Origin: Lithobates sylvaticus
Taxonomy: Eukaryota; Chordata; Amphibia; Anura; Ranidae
Assembly (NCBI GenBank): GCA_028564925.1
Contig: CM053028.1
Location: 629,075,750 to 629,139,749, forward strand
Direction of reading: 5' to 3'
DNA: 64,000 nucleotides
The notes under the pieces were generated by a model. The model made no database searches. It was not told the origin of the DNA and saw only the letters and a list, made by a program, of their open reading frames with translations. The translations under genes were made by a program, and so were the position numbers. Position 1 is the stretch's first letter; each line of letters opens with the position of its first letter. Positions 8,537 to 19,998 of the stretch are shown piece by piece.

Positions 8537-11500
8537 ATGGCTGGAAGACCGCCAAGGAGAGGCAGAAAGTCCCGAAGCAAGAACACAGGGCAAGCAGGCT
8601 CTGTTTCTAGAGACAACAGTGCTGGTCGTGGACGTGGTCGTGCATCGTCATCAGCACGTGGCCATGGGACACGCCTGTCTTTGTTTTCGGCAGCTGAACA
8701 TGTTGAGCCGCTTCATGCCGAAGGCTTGGTAGAATGGATGACCAAGCCCTCCTCATCCTCCTCATCCTCTCTCACCCAGGCTCAGGGTACTGGCAGAGCT
8801 GCTGCCAACGCATACTCAATGGCATCATCAGGCACCCCTTCCCTAGACCCACCATGTCCTCCTGAGGAGTCCCCCGAACTGTTTGAGCACAGTGTTGGAT
8901 ACATGCTCCAGGAGGATGCCCAACGATTTGAAGGCTCGGATGATGATACCCAGCTTGAGGAAGGCAGTAGTGTGCGCGCAGAGAGAGGGGATGCTGAAGG
9001 ATAGCAATCTGGCAGTCATGTTCCACCAGCTGCAGCTTACTGCCAGGTTTGCTCTAGTGGTGAAGAGGGAGGGGATGATGAGGTCACTGACTCCACGTGG
9101 GTGCCTGAAGGGAGAGAGGAGGAGGAGGAGGATGCGGTGGCACATGTCCAACGAGGCAGGATGCCCTCCGGAGGCCAGCTAGAGGCCAGCACACCAACTG
9201 AATCACACCGCAGAGCTCCGCCTGTGCAGGGCGCTGCCTCTGCACGTTATCACAAAAGTTCTTTGGTGTGGGCCTTTTTTGAGACGAGTGCATCAGATCG
9301 CACCACTGCTATTTGCAATATTTGTCTCAAGCGTATCTCGCGTGGCCAAAACATCAGCCGCTTGGGCACAAGCATGACCAGACACATGTCAACCTGCCAT
9401 GTAGCTCATTGGCAAGCGCACATTAAAGACCCACACCAAAGAACAAAGCGGACCTCTCCTTGCTCCTCATCAGCTGGGATCTCCATCCCCACTATATCTT
9501 CAGTCCTCTCTGAAAGCTGCTCTGAGAGGACTGAAGGTGTAGAATTAGGTGTGTCACAACCAAGTACTTGCAGTACACCGACGTCCGATTGTAGCAGGAA
9601 AATTTCCCTGCCCCAGCTGCTGGACCGTCGAAAGAAGTATACTCCCAGCCATCCACATGCCCAGCGGATGAATGCTAGCTTGGCTAAATTGCTAGCACTT
9701 CAACTGCTGCCTTTTCAGTTGGTAGACTCGGCCCCCTTCCGTGAGTTTGTTCAATGTGCGGTTCCTCAGTCGCAGGTTCCCAAACGCCACTTTTTCTCAC
9801 GGAAGGCGATTCTGTCTCTCTACCGGCATGTGGAAGGCAATGTCCATGCCTCGCTGGACAGGGCGGTCATCGGTAAGGTGCATATTACCGCTGACTCATG
9901 GTCCAGCAGGCATGGACAGGGACGTTATCTGTCTTTCACGGCCCATTGGGTTACTCTATTGGCAGCTGGGAGGGATGCAGGACAAGGTGCAGTAGTGTTG
10001 GAGGTTGTTCCGCCACCACGCCTCCAAAATGCTACTACTGGTTGTGACACACCTCTCTCCTCCACCCCCTCCTCTTCTTCTTCCTCCATGGCCTCTTCGA
10101 GTGCTCTGTCCTCGGAACCAGCGGTGCTCCGTAGGCGTACAGGGGGCTACGCGAGTATGCAGGCAAAAAGATGCCATGCCGTGCTTGCGCTGGTGTGTTT
10201 GGGGGACAGGAGCCACACTGGGCCAGAGGTTCTGGCAGCTCTGCAGGGGCAGGCCGAGAGGTGGTTGATGCCACGCCAGCTTAAGCCAGGAATGGTCGTT
10301 TCTGACAATGGCACCAACCTCCTCTCCGCCCTGCGACAGGGGCAGCTCACCCATGTGCCCTGTATGGCTCACGTCCTCAACCTGGTGGTGCAGCGGTCCT
10401 TGGGCAGGTACCCAGGCTTACAGGATGTCCTGAGGCAGGCCAGGAAAGTCTGTGTGCATTTCTGCCGATCGTATAATGACAGTGCTCGGCTCGCTGAGCT
10501 GCAAAAGGAGTTGAACCTGCCCAAGAACCGCCTAATATGTGACATGCCCACCAGGTGTAACTCAACGTTGGCCATGCTGCAGCGACTGCACACGCAGCAG
10601 AGGGCCATCAATGAGTACCTTTGTGACTTCGGCACCAGGACAGGGTCAGGGGAGCCTGGCTTTTTTTCCCCACGCCAGTGGAGCATGATCAGGGATGCAT
10701 GCACTGTCCTCTCACCATTTGAGGAGGCCACGAGGATGGTGAGCAGTGACAGTGCATGCATCAGTGACACTGTACCTCTTGTCCACCTGTTGGAGCATAC
10801 GCTGCTTGGGATAATGGACAGGGCACTTGAGGCAGAACAGAGGCAGGAAGAGGAGGACTTCCTTGCCTCTCAAGGCCCCCTTTATCCAGACAGTGTCCCT
10901 TCTGTCCTACCCATCACACAGGAAGAGGATGAGGAGGAGAAGGAGGAGGATTGTGTGAGTATGGAGGTGGAGCCTGGCACTCAGCATCAGCAGCAGCAGT
11001 CTTTTAGGGATGATGTACAGTCCCAACAAACCAGTGGACTTGTACGTGGCTGGGAGGAGGTGGCTGGCGATCATGTCGTCCTCAGTGACCCAGAAGACTC
11101 CGGACCGAATGCCTCAGCTAACCTACGTTGCATGGCCTCCCTGATCCTGCAAAGCCTGCGGAAGGATCCTCCGTATTCTTCGGATCATGGAGAGGGACCA
11201 TTACTGGCTGGCCACTCTCCTTGATCCACGGTACAAGGGTAAGGGTGTGGACCTTATCTTGCCGTCGCAGAGGGAGCAGAGGATGAGACATCTCAGGGAG
11301 GCCTTGCAGAAAGGTCTGTGCAACGCGTTCCCAGAAACTGGGAGGTTACAAACTCCTGGTCCTGGACGACGAGTTTCTGAGGCTTCGGTCAGTAGCAGAA
11401 GGAGCGGTGGGGAAGGTGGACGTCTGACCGATGCGTTCAGACAATTTTTTAGTCCGCAGCCCCAAGGTATGATCGGTTCCAGCAACCATCGCCAGCGTCT

Positions 11501-11810
11501 GATATACATGGTGCAGGAATACCTAGGGGCAAGGTCAGACTTGGACACCTTTCCCACCAAAAATCCTCTAGCTTACTGGGTCTTGAGGATGGATCACTGG
11601 CCAGAGCTTGCACAGTATGCAATTGAGCTACTGGCCTGTCCTGCATCTAGCGTTCTTTCCGAACGCACATTCAGTGCTGCTGGAGGATTTGTCACCGATC
11701 ACAGGGTGCGCCTGTCCACCGACTTGGTTGATCGACTGACCTTCATAAAAATGAATCAGTCTTGGATCACCACCAGCTACCAGGCACCTGAAGTGGATAT
11801 AACTGAATAA
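8537..11810 (+). pseudogene. hAT-1 transposase (BED finger, hAT/Ac-like), two lesions
   Basis: Cut-and-paste transposase of about 1,090 codons, acting on the TAGGGATGRGCC termini. The start MAGRPPRRGRKS matches MSGRPTRRGR in hAT-3. The N-terminus is basic then Ser-rich and acidic. A BED-type zinc finger lies at about residues 255-292 (CNICLKRISRGQ, RHMSTCH). The RNase-H-like core has ITADSWSS (Asp about 453), VVSDNGTNL (Asp about 590) and CMAHVLNLVV. The C-terminal block is CPASSVLSERTFSAAGG. Lesions: an in-frame TAG at 9002-9004, where hAT-3 reads on through CAG, and one extra C near 11170 that shifts frame, so the C-terminal 207 codons sit in another frame. The conserved Trp of RWNST is Cys. 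Otherwise it is close to the hAT-2 gene. Confidence 0.9.
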
Positions 11811-13000
11811 TGTATAATGTCACATCCCTTCAAGACTGCCTATGCTGATGCTGAGTGACTGTTATGTTCACTGACTATCCTCTTCCTCCTCCTCAATGAT
11901 CCATTCCTTGATAGCTTGGAAGAACATTTTTGTTTCTGGGTGCCACCACACCAGTGCCTCAGGCACAATTTTTCAGCCCCTGTATAACAGGGGCGTGTAA
12001 TTACAATTTTTTTTTTTAAAATGCTTTGCAACAGGTCTGACTGCTGTGCTCCAAGTACAGTATCTGTGAGGGGTTGCAGTGTTGTGGCACCAGCACCGTT
12101 GCCTAAGGCACAATTTTTCAGCCCCTGTTTAACAGGGGCGTGTAATTTTTTTTTTTTTTTTTAAGCAATGCTTTGCAACAGGTCTGACTGCTGTGCTCCA
12201 AGTACAGTATCTGTGAGGGGTTGCAGTGTTGTGGCACCAGCACCAGTGCCTAAAGCACAATTTTTCAGCCTCTGTATAACAGGGGCGTCTAATTACAATT
12301 TTTTTTTATGCAATGCTTTGCAACAGGTCTCATTGCTGTGCTCAGAGTACAGTGTCTGTGATGGGTTGCAGTGTTGTGGCACCAGCACCAGTGCCTAAGG
12401 CACAATTTTTCAGCCCCTATTGGGGCGTGTAATTACAATTTTTAGGCAATGCTTTGCAACAGGTCTCATTGCTGTGCTCAGAGTACAGTATCTGTGAGGG
12501 GTTGCAGTGTTGTGGCACCAGCACCAATGCCTAAGGCACAATTTTTCAGCCCCTGTTTAACAGGGGCGTGTAATTACAATTTTTTAAGCAATGCTTCGCA
12601 ACACGTCTGTGCTACAAGTACAGTATCTGTGAGGTGTTGCAGTGTTGTGGCACCAGCACCAGTGCCTAAGGCACAATTTTTCAGCCCCTGTTTAACAGGG
12701 GCGTGTAATTACAATTTTTTAAGCAATGTTTCGCAACATGTCTGACTGCTGTGCTCCAAGTACAGTATCTGTGAGGGGTTGCAGTGTTGTGGCACCAGCA
12801 CCAGTGCCTAAAGCACAATTTTTCAGCCTCTGTATAACAGGGGCGTCTAATTACAATTTTTTTTTTATGCAATGCTTTGCAACAGGTCTCATTGCTGTGC
12901 TCAGAGTACAGTGTCTGTGATGGGTTGCAGTGTTGTGGCACCAGCACCAGTGCCTAAGGCCCAATTTTTCAGTCCCTGTTTAACAGGGGCGTGTAATTAC
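11811..13000 (+). repeat. hAT-1 3' region and ~145-bp satellite, subfamily I (8 units)
   Basis: After about 120 bp of unique 3' flank, tandem units of 131-154 bp follow. The landmark GCCTAAGGCACAATTTTTC recurs near 11951, 12091, 12245, 12391, 12527, 12658, 12802 and 12946. Each unit also carries GTGAGGGGTTGCAGTGTTG and a short T-run. The same array in inverse orientation follows the hAT-2 transposase. No coding potential. Confidence 0.9.
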
Positions 13001-13687
13001 AAATCTTGATCTAATAGTTTACAGCAGGGCCCATTCCTGCACCCACCAAGAGTAACTGTGAGGGCTTACAGTCTTGTGGCAACACCATCCACCACCACCA
13101 CCAAAGGCCCAATTTTTTCTGCCCTGTTCAACAGGTGCATGCAATTACAAATCTTGATCTAATAACTCACAGCAGGGCCCATTCCTGTGCCCACCAAGAG
13201 TAACTGTGAGGGCTTACAGTCTTGTGGCAACACCGTCCACCACCACCAAAGGCCCAATTTTTCTGCCCTGTTCAACAGGTGCATGCAATTACAAATCTTG
13301 ATCTAATAACTCACAGCAGGGCCCATTCCTGTGCCCACCAAGAGTAACTGTGAGGGCTTACAGTCTTGTGGCAACACCATCCACCACCACCACCACCAAA
13401 GGCCCAATTTTTCTGCCCTGTTCAACAGGTGCATGCAATTACAAATCTTGATCTAATAACTCACAGCAGGGCCCATTCCTGTGCCCACCAAGAGTAACTG
13501 TGAGGGCTTACAGTCTTGTGGCAACACCGTCCACCACCACCACCAAAGGCCCAATTTTTCTGCCCTGTTCAACAGGTGCATGCAATTACAAATCTTGATC
13601 TAATAACTCACAACAGGGCCCATTCCTGCGCCCACCAAGAGAAACTGTGAGGGCTTACAGTCTTGTGGCAACACCATCCACCACCAC
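13001..13687 (+). repeat. ~145-bp satellite, subfamily II (about 5 units), interrupted by hAT-2
   Basis: Units marked by AAATCTTGATCTAATA at about 13001, 13150, 13293, 13443 and 13590, spaced 143-150 bp. They share GTGAGGG, CAGT-TTGTGGCA and CCCAATTTTTC with subfamily I, so the two are diverged forms of one unit. A variable (CCA)n run gives length differences. The array is cut at 13687 by hAT-2 and resumes at 34847. Confidence 0.9.
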
Positions 13688-14462
13688 TAGGGATGAGCCG
13701 AACACCCCCGGGTTCGGTTCGCACCAGAACCTTCGAACGGACCGAAAGTTTGCGCAAATTTTCAAACCCTATTCGTTACAATGGACGCGAACGTTCAAAA
13801 TCAAAATTGCTAATTACAACGGCCAATATGCATGTTAATGTCATAAAACAGGTTTGGGGACCCGGGTCCTGCCCCAGGGGACATATATCAATGCAAAAAG
13901 AACTTTTAAAAACTAACGTTTTTTTTCGGGAGCAGTCATTTTAATGATGCATAAAGTGAAAAAAAAGTGAAATTTTAATTTAAATATGGTACCTGTGGGG
14001 TGTCTAAAGTATGCCTGTGAAGTGACATGTGTTTCCTGTGTTTAGAACTGTCCCTGCACAAAATGACATTTGTAAATGAAAAAAAGAAGCCATTTAAAAC
14101 CACTTGCGGCTTTAATGTCATGTCTTTTCCTGGCCATATGGCTGAAAATCCTTGCAAAAAATGGCATGGCTACCCCATCACCCCCCCCACCCCAGCGTCT
14201 TTGGGTCTTGTATGGATATTAAGGGGTACCCCGAACCCAAAATAAAACCTTATACCTACAACCCTATATACTCTGAACAGCAGTATACAGGCGGTGCAAA
14301 CAAGACACGGACTGTAGGTTTGTTCTTAAGTAGAATCTGAACAGGTACATTATGAAGTGTAGCTCCATCCCAAAAAATCTATTTTTAAGCTTTTTGGAGA
14401 ACATAGGGAGGGGTTATCATCCCTGTAACATTTGCTGTCTTTGCACATCTGTTCAGAACATT
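13688..14462 (-). mobile_element. hAT-2 right terminal region
   Basis: Right-end block of the hAT family: terminus, a run rich in TTCG, GGACCCGGGTCCTGCCCC, then AT-rich DNA to the GTTCAGAACATTT point where repeat X begins. The same block closes hAT-1 (55829-56487), and shorter forms end N1 and start N2 and N4. Short open frames here match no protein family. Confidence 0.82.
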
Positions 14463-14860
14463 TAATAATAGGTGGTGATTTTGCGCTAATGTGCACCAAA
14501 ATATTACTGTAAATGTGAAGTAAAAATGTAAACGTGTATCCAGTGAAACATAAACTGTATAAATACTAATAGTCACTAACCAGTGACACATATATAAATC
14601 CACATACACTGAGCATAATCCAATAAATTATTTGCATAAATACATAAATTGTACCAAATAAGTGACTAAAAGTGCAACAAGTGCTAAAAAGAGTGACAAC
14701 ACTCTCAAATAATCACAATAAATAAATTGTATAAATATAAAATATCTATGAATAAATGTAATAAAGTGCAAAATGTGAACCACAGATAAGACTAGATGAA
14801 TCAACGTGTATATGTATATCCACTGGTAAAGTTCATGTGGAGGTAAATGATAATACTAAT
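14463..14860 (+). repeat. Repeat X, left part (split by L1-B)
   Basis: AT-rich non-coding DNA starting with TTTTGCGCTAA within the first bases and containing many ATAAAT words. It replaces the sequence found at the same point of hAT-1 (around 35905-36075), so it is an insertion or replacement in hAT-2. The other part is at 28146-28618. The TTTTGCGCTAA edge and the GCCCAATCGTGAAGTAT segment resemble the arms of the palindrome at 51293-53477, suggesting a shared family. No ORF is convincing. Confidence 0.5.
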
Positions 14861-15061
14861 GGGGGCGTGGCTTGACCTAGCAAGGAGATGGCCGCTTGAG
14901 AACTCAGCTCCCGCCGTTACCTCTCTCTAACCATCTTCATCTGTGAATTTCAGCTACTAAAACCCCACTAAATCACGGGGACGGCCTCACGCCACACTTC
15001 TGCCTCCAGATCCCGCTCCCCCCGCGAACAACCAGGCAACGGGAGCCAAAACATCCCGGAG
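14861..15061 (+). promoter_or_regulatory. L1-B 5' leader with YY1-like site
   Basis: The first 40 bases carry GAGATGGCCGC at 14885-14895, close to the YY1 consensus. It sits at nearly the same distance from the 5' end as the YY1 site of mammalian L1, which also begins with a G-run. The rest is a C-rich leader up to the ORF1 start at 15062. Promoter function is inferred. Confidence 0.5.
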
Positions 15062-16120
15062 ATGTTCCGATCACGAGGGGGCAATATGGCGCCGGCCCGC
15101 CACAGCGCCTCACAATCTGCAGCCCCGCCACAGGCCGATCGGTCAGTGAACATTCAGCCCCTTCTTCACGCTGAGGATGATGACCACAACCTGCCTCCAC
15201 AACCACAACTGTGCCTACAAGACCTGAGAACGATCGCGGCAGACATAAAGGACAGGCTTTCGGCCGCCATATCTGACCTGAGGCAAGACATTTGCGCCCT
15301 TTCAGATCGGGTCCTGGATGTGGAGAAATCCACAGCACAGCAAGATACAGTCCTCCGGAAGGCTACGAGGAAAATTGACACCCACACATTACAATTACGA
15401 GATGCTAATCAGCATCTTGAAGAATTGGACAACAGGGGACGCCGCCATAACCTCCGCATCAGAGGGATACCAGAAAGCGTTATACCGGAAAATATAGCTA
15501 TAAAAGTAACAGCTCTCTTCAACTCGCTGCTTCAACGGCCGCCTGACTCCTGTATAGAATACGAGAGGATTCACAGGGCCCTGCATCCCAGGGGTAAATG
15601 ATCTGACCCCCCGAGGGACATCGTGTGCTGTATCGTGGACTTTCACACCAAAGAGGATATCCTAAGACGGGCCAGGGACACCCAGAGGCTGCAACATCAA
15701 GGAGCCTCCATTCAAATCTTCCAAGATCTGTCGGTGATCACGCTCCAACACCGCAGGCATCTGAAGCCCTTATTGGAAACCTTACGTGCACAGGGAATCC
15801 AATACAGGTGGAAATTCCCCTTCTGCCTATCTGCCTCCCGTCTAGGCCGAACGGCCCTCCTAAAAGTCCCTGAAGATCTTCACCACTTCTGCCGCACGCT
15901 AGATATCCCGCTCATCGATGTCCCGGACTGGTATGCCGAGTACCGCCCGCACCCTGCCAGACGTCCTTCGCCAGCAGAAGACCTGATGGAGACTCAAGAC
16001 ACCCAGCGTAGCAGACGCCGATCCCCCTCAGGCTCAAGACAGCGCTCCACCAGACACCTGGATCGTGGCTACGGTCCCTCCAACTCCCCGAGATCCCGAA
16101 GGCCTTACAGAGACTTCTGA
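15062..16120 (+). pseudogene. L1-B ORF1p, one in-frame stop
   Basis: L1 ORF1p of 352 codons. Residues about 55-130 form a probable coiled coil (LRTIAADIKDRLSAAISDLR onward). The RRM begins with RRHNLRIRGIPES at about residue 137. The C-terminal domain shows RDIVCCIVDFHTKEDIL, FQDLSVITLQHRR and LKPLLETLRAQG. The tail is basic and rich in Arg/Ser/Pro. A TGA at 15599-15601 interrupts the frame between RRM and C-terminal domain. It is followed in frame by SDPPRDIV, matching SDGLPRDIV of L1-A, so it is probably a CGA-to-TGA change at a CpG. Confidence 0.88.
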
Positions 16121-17897
16121 GGCGGCTACACTCAACTGCTTCCCACCTTCTGGGAACATCTACTTAATGAATCTACGTGCCTAGGTTTTGTGCTCCCTGC
16201 TGGGGAGAATGTTTGTTTTACCAGTTTTTATTTTATTTTATTTTTTTTTTATTTTTTTCTGTCTTTAGGTTGTTTTTCACCATAGGCCCTGCAATGCCTG
16301 CCAGCGCCGAGTGACTCTCAGTTAGTCTGTCGGAGATACCGGTCTATACCATGCTCTTTCAGAAGTACAGCTCCCTTACGGCTCACGTGAGTAACGGCCT
16401 CACTTACATAATGCTGCTGCTCGAATGTCCCCGCTGTCTGCACTGCATTGACTCTGCATCCAGCACAACTTACGTATACCCCCTCAGGTCCCGCTCCGCT
16501 ACTCAATGTTTAACCATTAAACAAACACCCACTAACTCATTAACAATCGATGAGTCATGTACCCTCGGTACACTCTCCAGTTTGCCCAGACTCCTTGAGG
16601 CTCCCTAATTTTAATCCTGACTGATTTCTCTTTTTACCTGCTCATAACCTAACAGGATACTCTGACCCCCACTGATGCCCTAATGGAAGCTGTACTACTA
16701 GGTCTGTTGTTGCCTGAATAAGGCTTGCATTGATGTCATAGGGGTTCGCAAAGTTTCTCTATTCTTTTTTATTTTTCTTGTTTTTCAGTGACAAATGACA
16801 TTCAGAGTTGGCAGCACTTGGAGGACGGGAAAAATATAAACTAAGGCACGCTCTTCGCCGATATACTGTCACACTAGCTGTACCACGATGTGCCTAGATG
16901 TAATATTACAAACATATTCAGCAAAATTTATCCCCAGTAATCATCGGCTGTTCTCAAAGCCGTTGAGATTATCTCCCACATCACTTTTGCTACACCCTCG
17001 GACCGGATACATCCTAAACCATAAGTTTTTCCCCACCGCAATACAGGTTAATTCCCACTACGCTACTGGACCTTATGATTTCCCCCGTTCTCCAAGAGCT
17101 CCACCTCCTCTCGACTAATGCAAAAGGTAATTTGGCAAATAATAATATACGTATTGCCTACTCTTAACGCTAATGTCCTTATTTTTTAGAGACCGTGTTC
17201 TGTTTTGTTTTGTTTTATAGTGTGTTGCTATATAGCTGTATGTTCCTTTACACAAACGCTCTTCCTCTTATCTCTCTACAATATGTCTAATAGACACCAA
17301 TATGACCGACTACCTGTGGCCGAACTCCACATATATTCCTCTGTTTTACTCACCTAGGGATATACGTGACGAGCGGAGCAACCCCTCACATAACTCAGGC
17401 TCCTCCTACTAATGTCCTCACTTAACAACTGTACTCTGCTGCTTATTCCTTCCATACAACACATTGCATGGTTTAAAAGGTACCTCACAAATTGAAAAGC
17501 TTCTGATTATAGACACACATATTTGGTTACACTCCTACCTCCTTTCACCCACTACATGCTCATCAGAGGGGTAACGGCGGCCCCACCATGTACTCTTTTC
17601 TTCTTGGTTGCCACCTTGCTCGGATCGGACCAACCCCCATACAGCACAGTATTCTGTTGCATATATTTTGTATTGATTAACTAACTTGTTTACTGTTAAC
17701 TGTACCTTCCTGACCTGAATCCAGTCTGACTGGTTTGGTATAGTTTTTGTCTACCCCCCTCCCCTTATTGTAGAGGTATTCCCGCTAGTTTTTTCACCTC
17801 TGCTCACCCTCCCTTTCTTCCCTCTCCTCCCGTGAGTCTATCTTTCATTCACTCGCTATCTCATATATACTTATACTCTTAGACACAGGCTCACGAG
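16121..17897 (+). other. L1-B spacer between ORF1 and ORF2 (1.8 kb)
   Basis: Non-coding stretch rich in pyrimidines, with a long T-rich tract at about 16228-16270 ending in CTGTCTTTAG, which looks like a polypyrimidine tract and splice acceptor. No ORF with a known domain. It is much longer than the matching spacer of L1-A (776 bp) or L1-C (about 350 bp). I see no boundary that would mark a separate insertion. Confidence 0.5.
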
Positions 17898-17910
17898 GTG
17901 CAGCATAGCA

Positions 17911-19464
17911 TGACGGATACACCTCATACCTCGGAATACAGGGCAACTCCTCCTGCCGCTACCCCATTCCCTCCGGTCAAATTATGTTCCATTAACTTAC
18001 GCGGCCTGAATGTTCCTGAAAAACGCTCTCAATTGTTATACTATCTACAGAAAGAAAAAACCCACATAGCATTTTTACAAGAAACTCACTTTCGTTCAGA
18101 CAGTGTCCCCAAACTTCATAACCACTACTTCCCCACGGTTTACCATGCCACGACGAACGTTTCAAAATCTAAAAGGGGTTTCCATATTACTATCTAAGCA
18201 CTGCCCATTACTGGTTTCAGACATAAAACAGGACGATGATGGCAGATACATTTTCATTAAAGGTACGTTGCACAACCGACCCGTTACATTAGCAAACATT
18301 TACGCACCTAATACAAGACAGGTCCCCTTCTTCCGTGAAACTCTTGACCTACTCTGGTATTGTCATTCTAGGAGGAGATTTCAACGTTACACTCACACCC
18401 GCCCTAGACTCCTCCACTGGGTCCTCTACTCTACCGTATAGAGCTTTAAGAGACATTAAAAAGAGACTCCAGGAACTGACCCTCCATGATACCTGGCGTA
18501 CTCTTCATCCAAACGAAAAAGATTACACTTACTTCTCTCCCTCACACAATAAATACACTAGACTCGACTACTTTTTTATCTCACAAGCGGACTTGACACT
18601 CCTCACGAAAGCAACAATAGATCCTATGGTCCTCTCGGATCATAACCCTATCTCCATGACACTCTCTATACCACAGACCTGTGCCCCCAACCCCATTTGG
18701 CGCATGGACAACTCTCTACTGACTGATATACCCAACACCCTAAAGCTCAACTCCCGACTGGTCCAATTCTTTCAGGAAAACCCCACTACTGACTGCTCAC
18801 CTTCAATCACTTGGGCTGCTCACAAATGTGTGATCAGAGGCGAACTCATCTCTATGACGGCACATAGAAACAAACTACAAAGACAACATATCTCTACCCT
18901 ATCGGCCAAGATCCATGCCTTGGAACGAATACACAAGGCCTCCCTAGCCCAAAAATCCCTTTTAGACCTCATCAAGGCCCGGGATGAACTTAAGGACGAG
19001 TTGCATAAAAGACTTAAACGTAAATTTCTTCTATCCCAGAAGCTGTTTTATCAATTTGGTAACAAAACAGGCAAGCTGCTTGCCAGAGCACTGCAACGTA
19101 GGAAGGCTACTACTACGATACACAGAATTATTGATCCTGAGGGCAAGACACATGTATCCCCGGAGGCAGTCACCACTCAGTTCCTTTCATACTTTACCAA
19201 GCTGTATAACCTTCCGAAGAGTGACCCGACTGCCCGACCTTCTCATAGACAGGACTCTATTTCATCCTTTCTGACACACTTTGGCATCCCCCCGATTTCC
19301 TCGGCAGACGCGGAAACTCTTAATACCCCTATTACTCTAGAAGAAACTTTGTCTACCCTAAAACAACTAAAACCGGGCAAGAGCCCTGGCCCGGACGGAC
19401 TGACTGTTTCCTACTATAAGACCTTCATCGACGTGCTAGCGCCACACCTTACTGCTACCTTTAA
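17911..19464 (+). pseudogene. L1-B ORF2, endonuclease and RT N-terminus (5' part)
   Basis: Begins MTDTPHTSEYRAT, then the endonuclease: KLCSINLRGLN, FLQETHF, LANIYAPN, GGDFNVTL, TRLDYFF and SDHNP. Next are WAAHKCVIRGELI and the RT N-terminal region up to KPGKSPGPDGL. Frameshifts occur near 18180 and near 18340, splitting the endonuclease into three frames. The sequence stops at CTACCTTTAA where L1-C begins. The alternative start at 17898 is in the same frame and adds four residues. Confidence 0.88.
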
Positions 19465-19998
19465 TTTCAATCGTTTTTATTGAAAAAAAAATTGTGCATA
19501 ACAACAATAGTAACATTAACAAAGTGAAAGTCTGCCATCAAACTTATTCAACATCATATTAAAAAATTTAGCGTGTTAGTAGATACATTAGGTGTCATAT
19601 CGTTTGTCAGACATGTAAGAAAGAGTTTTGTATCACATTTGTGCATATCTAAATATAAAAGTGGTCAAACATGCCAAGGTCAGGGAGCCAGAGGAGAGGG
19701 AGCCCATCCCCCCCAGGCACCCCATCTGGGCACAAACTGTGCAGAAGAGGCTAGCCCCCCCCCCCCCCCCCCCCCCCCCGGTGCTTACAAAAACATATAA
19801 GTTCTAGATCATTTTTTAAGTTGTTTTTCCTGTCTTCGTGGTTTTGAGAACAGCTTCTTAGAAAATTTTAGTAGGAAATTAGGAGAGATAGGAGAGGGGT
19901 GGAAAATCAGTATACAGAGTAGAAGGATAGAGAACGTGAACATGTTTCACCGTGACTAGCCCTAATTTTGGCAGGATAATGGGATCTAGGATGACCAC
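19465..19998 (-). other. L1-C 3' UTR with poly-G tract
   Basis: 3' UTR of L1-C. The poly(A) signal AATAAA (minus strand) lies at 19481-19476, followed by the 3' end. A run of more than 20 C on the plus strand near 19757-19780, a G-run in the L1 RNA, interrupts it. Mammalian L1 3' UTRs carry comparable G-rich tracts. Confidence 0.7.

Noticed and set aside
9956-10372. Long antisense frames within the hAT transposase genes
   Set aside because: They are shadows of a GC-biased coding strand and recur antisense to hAT-2 for the same reason.
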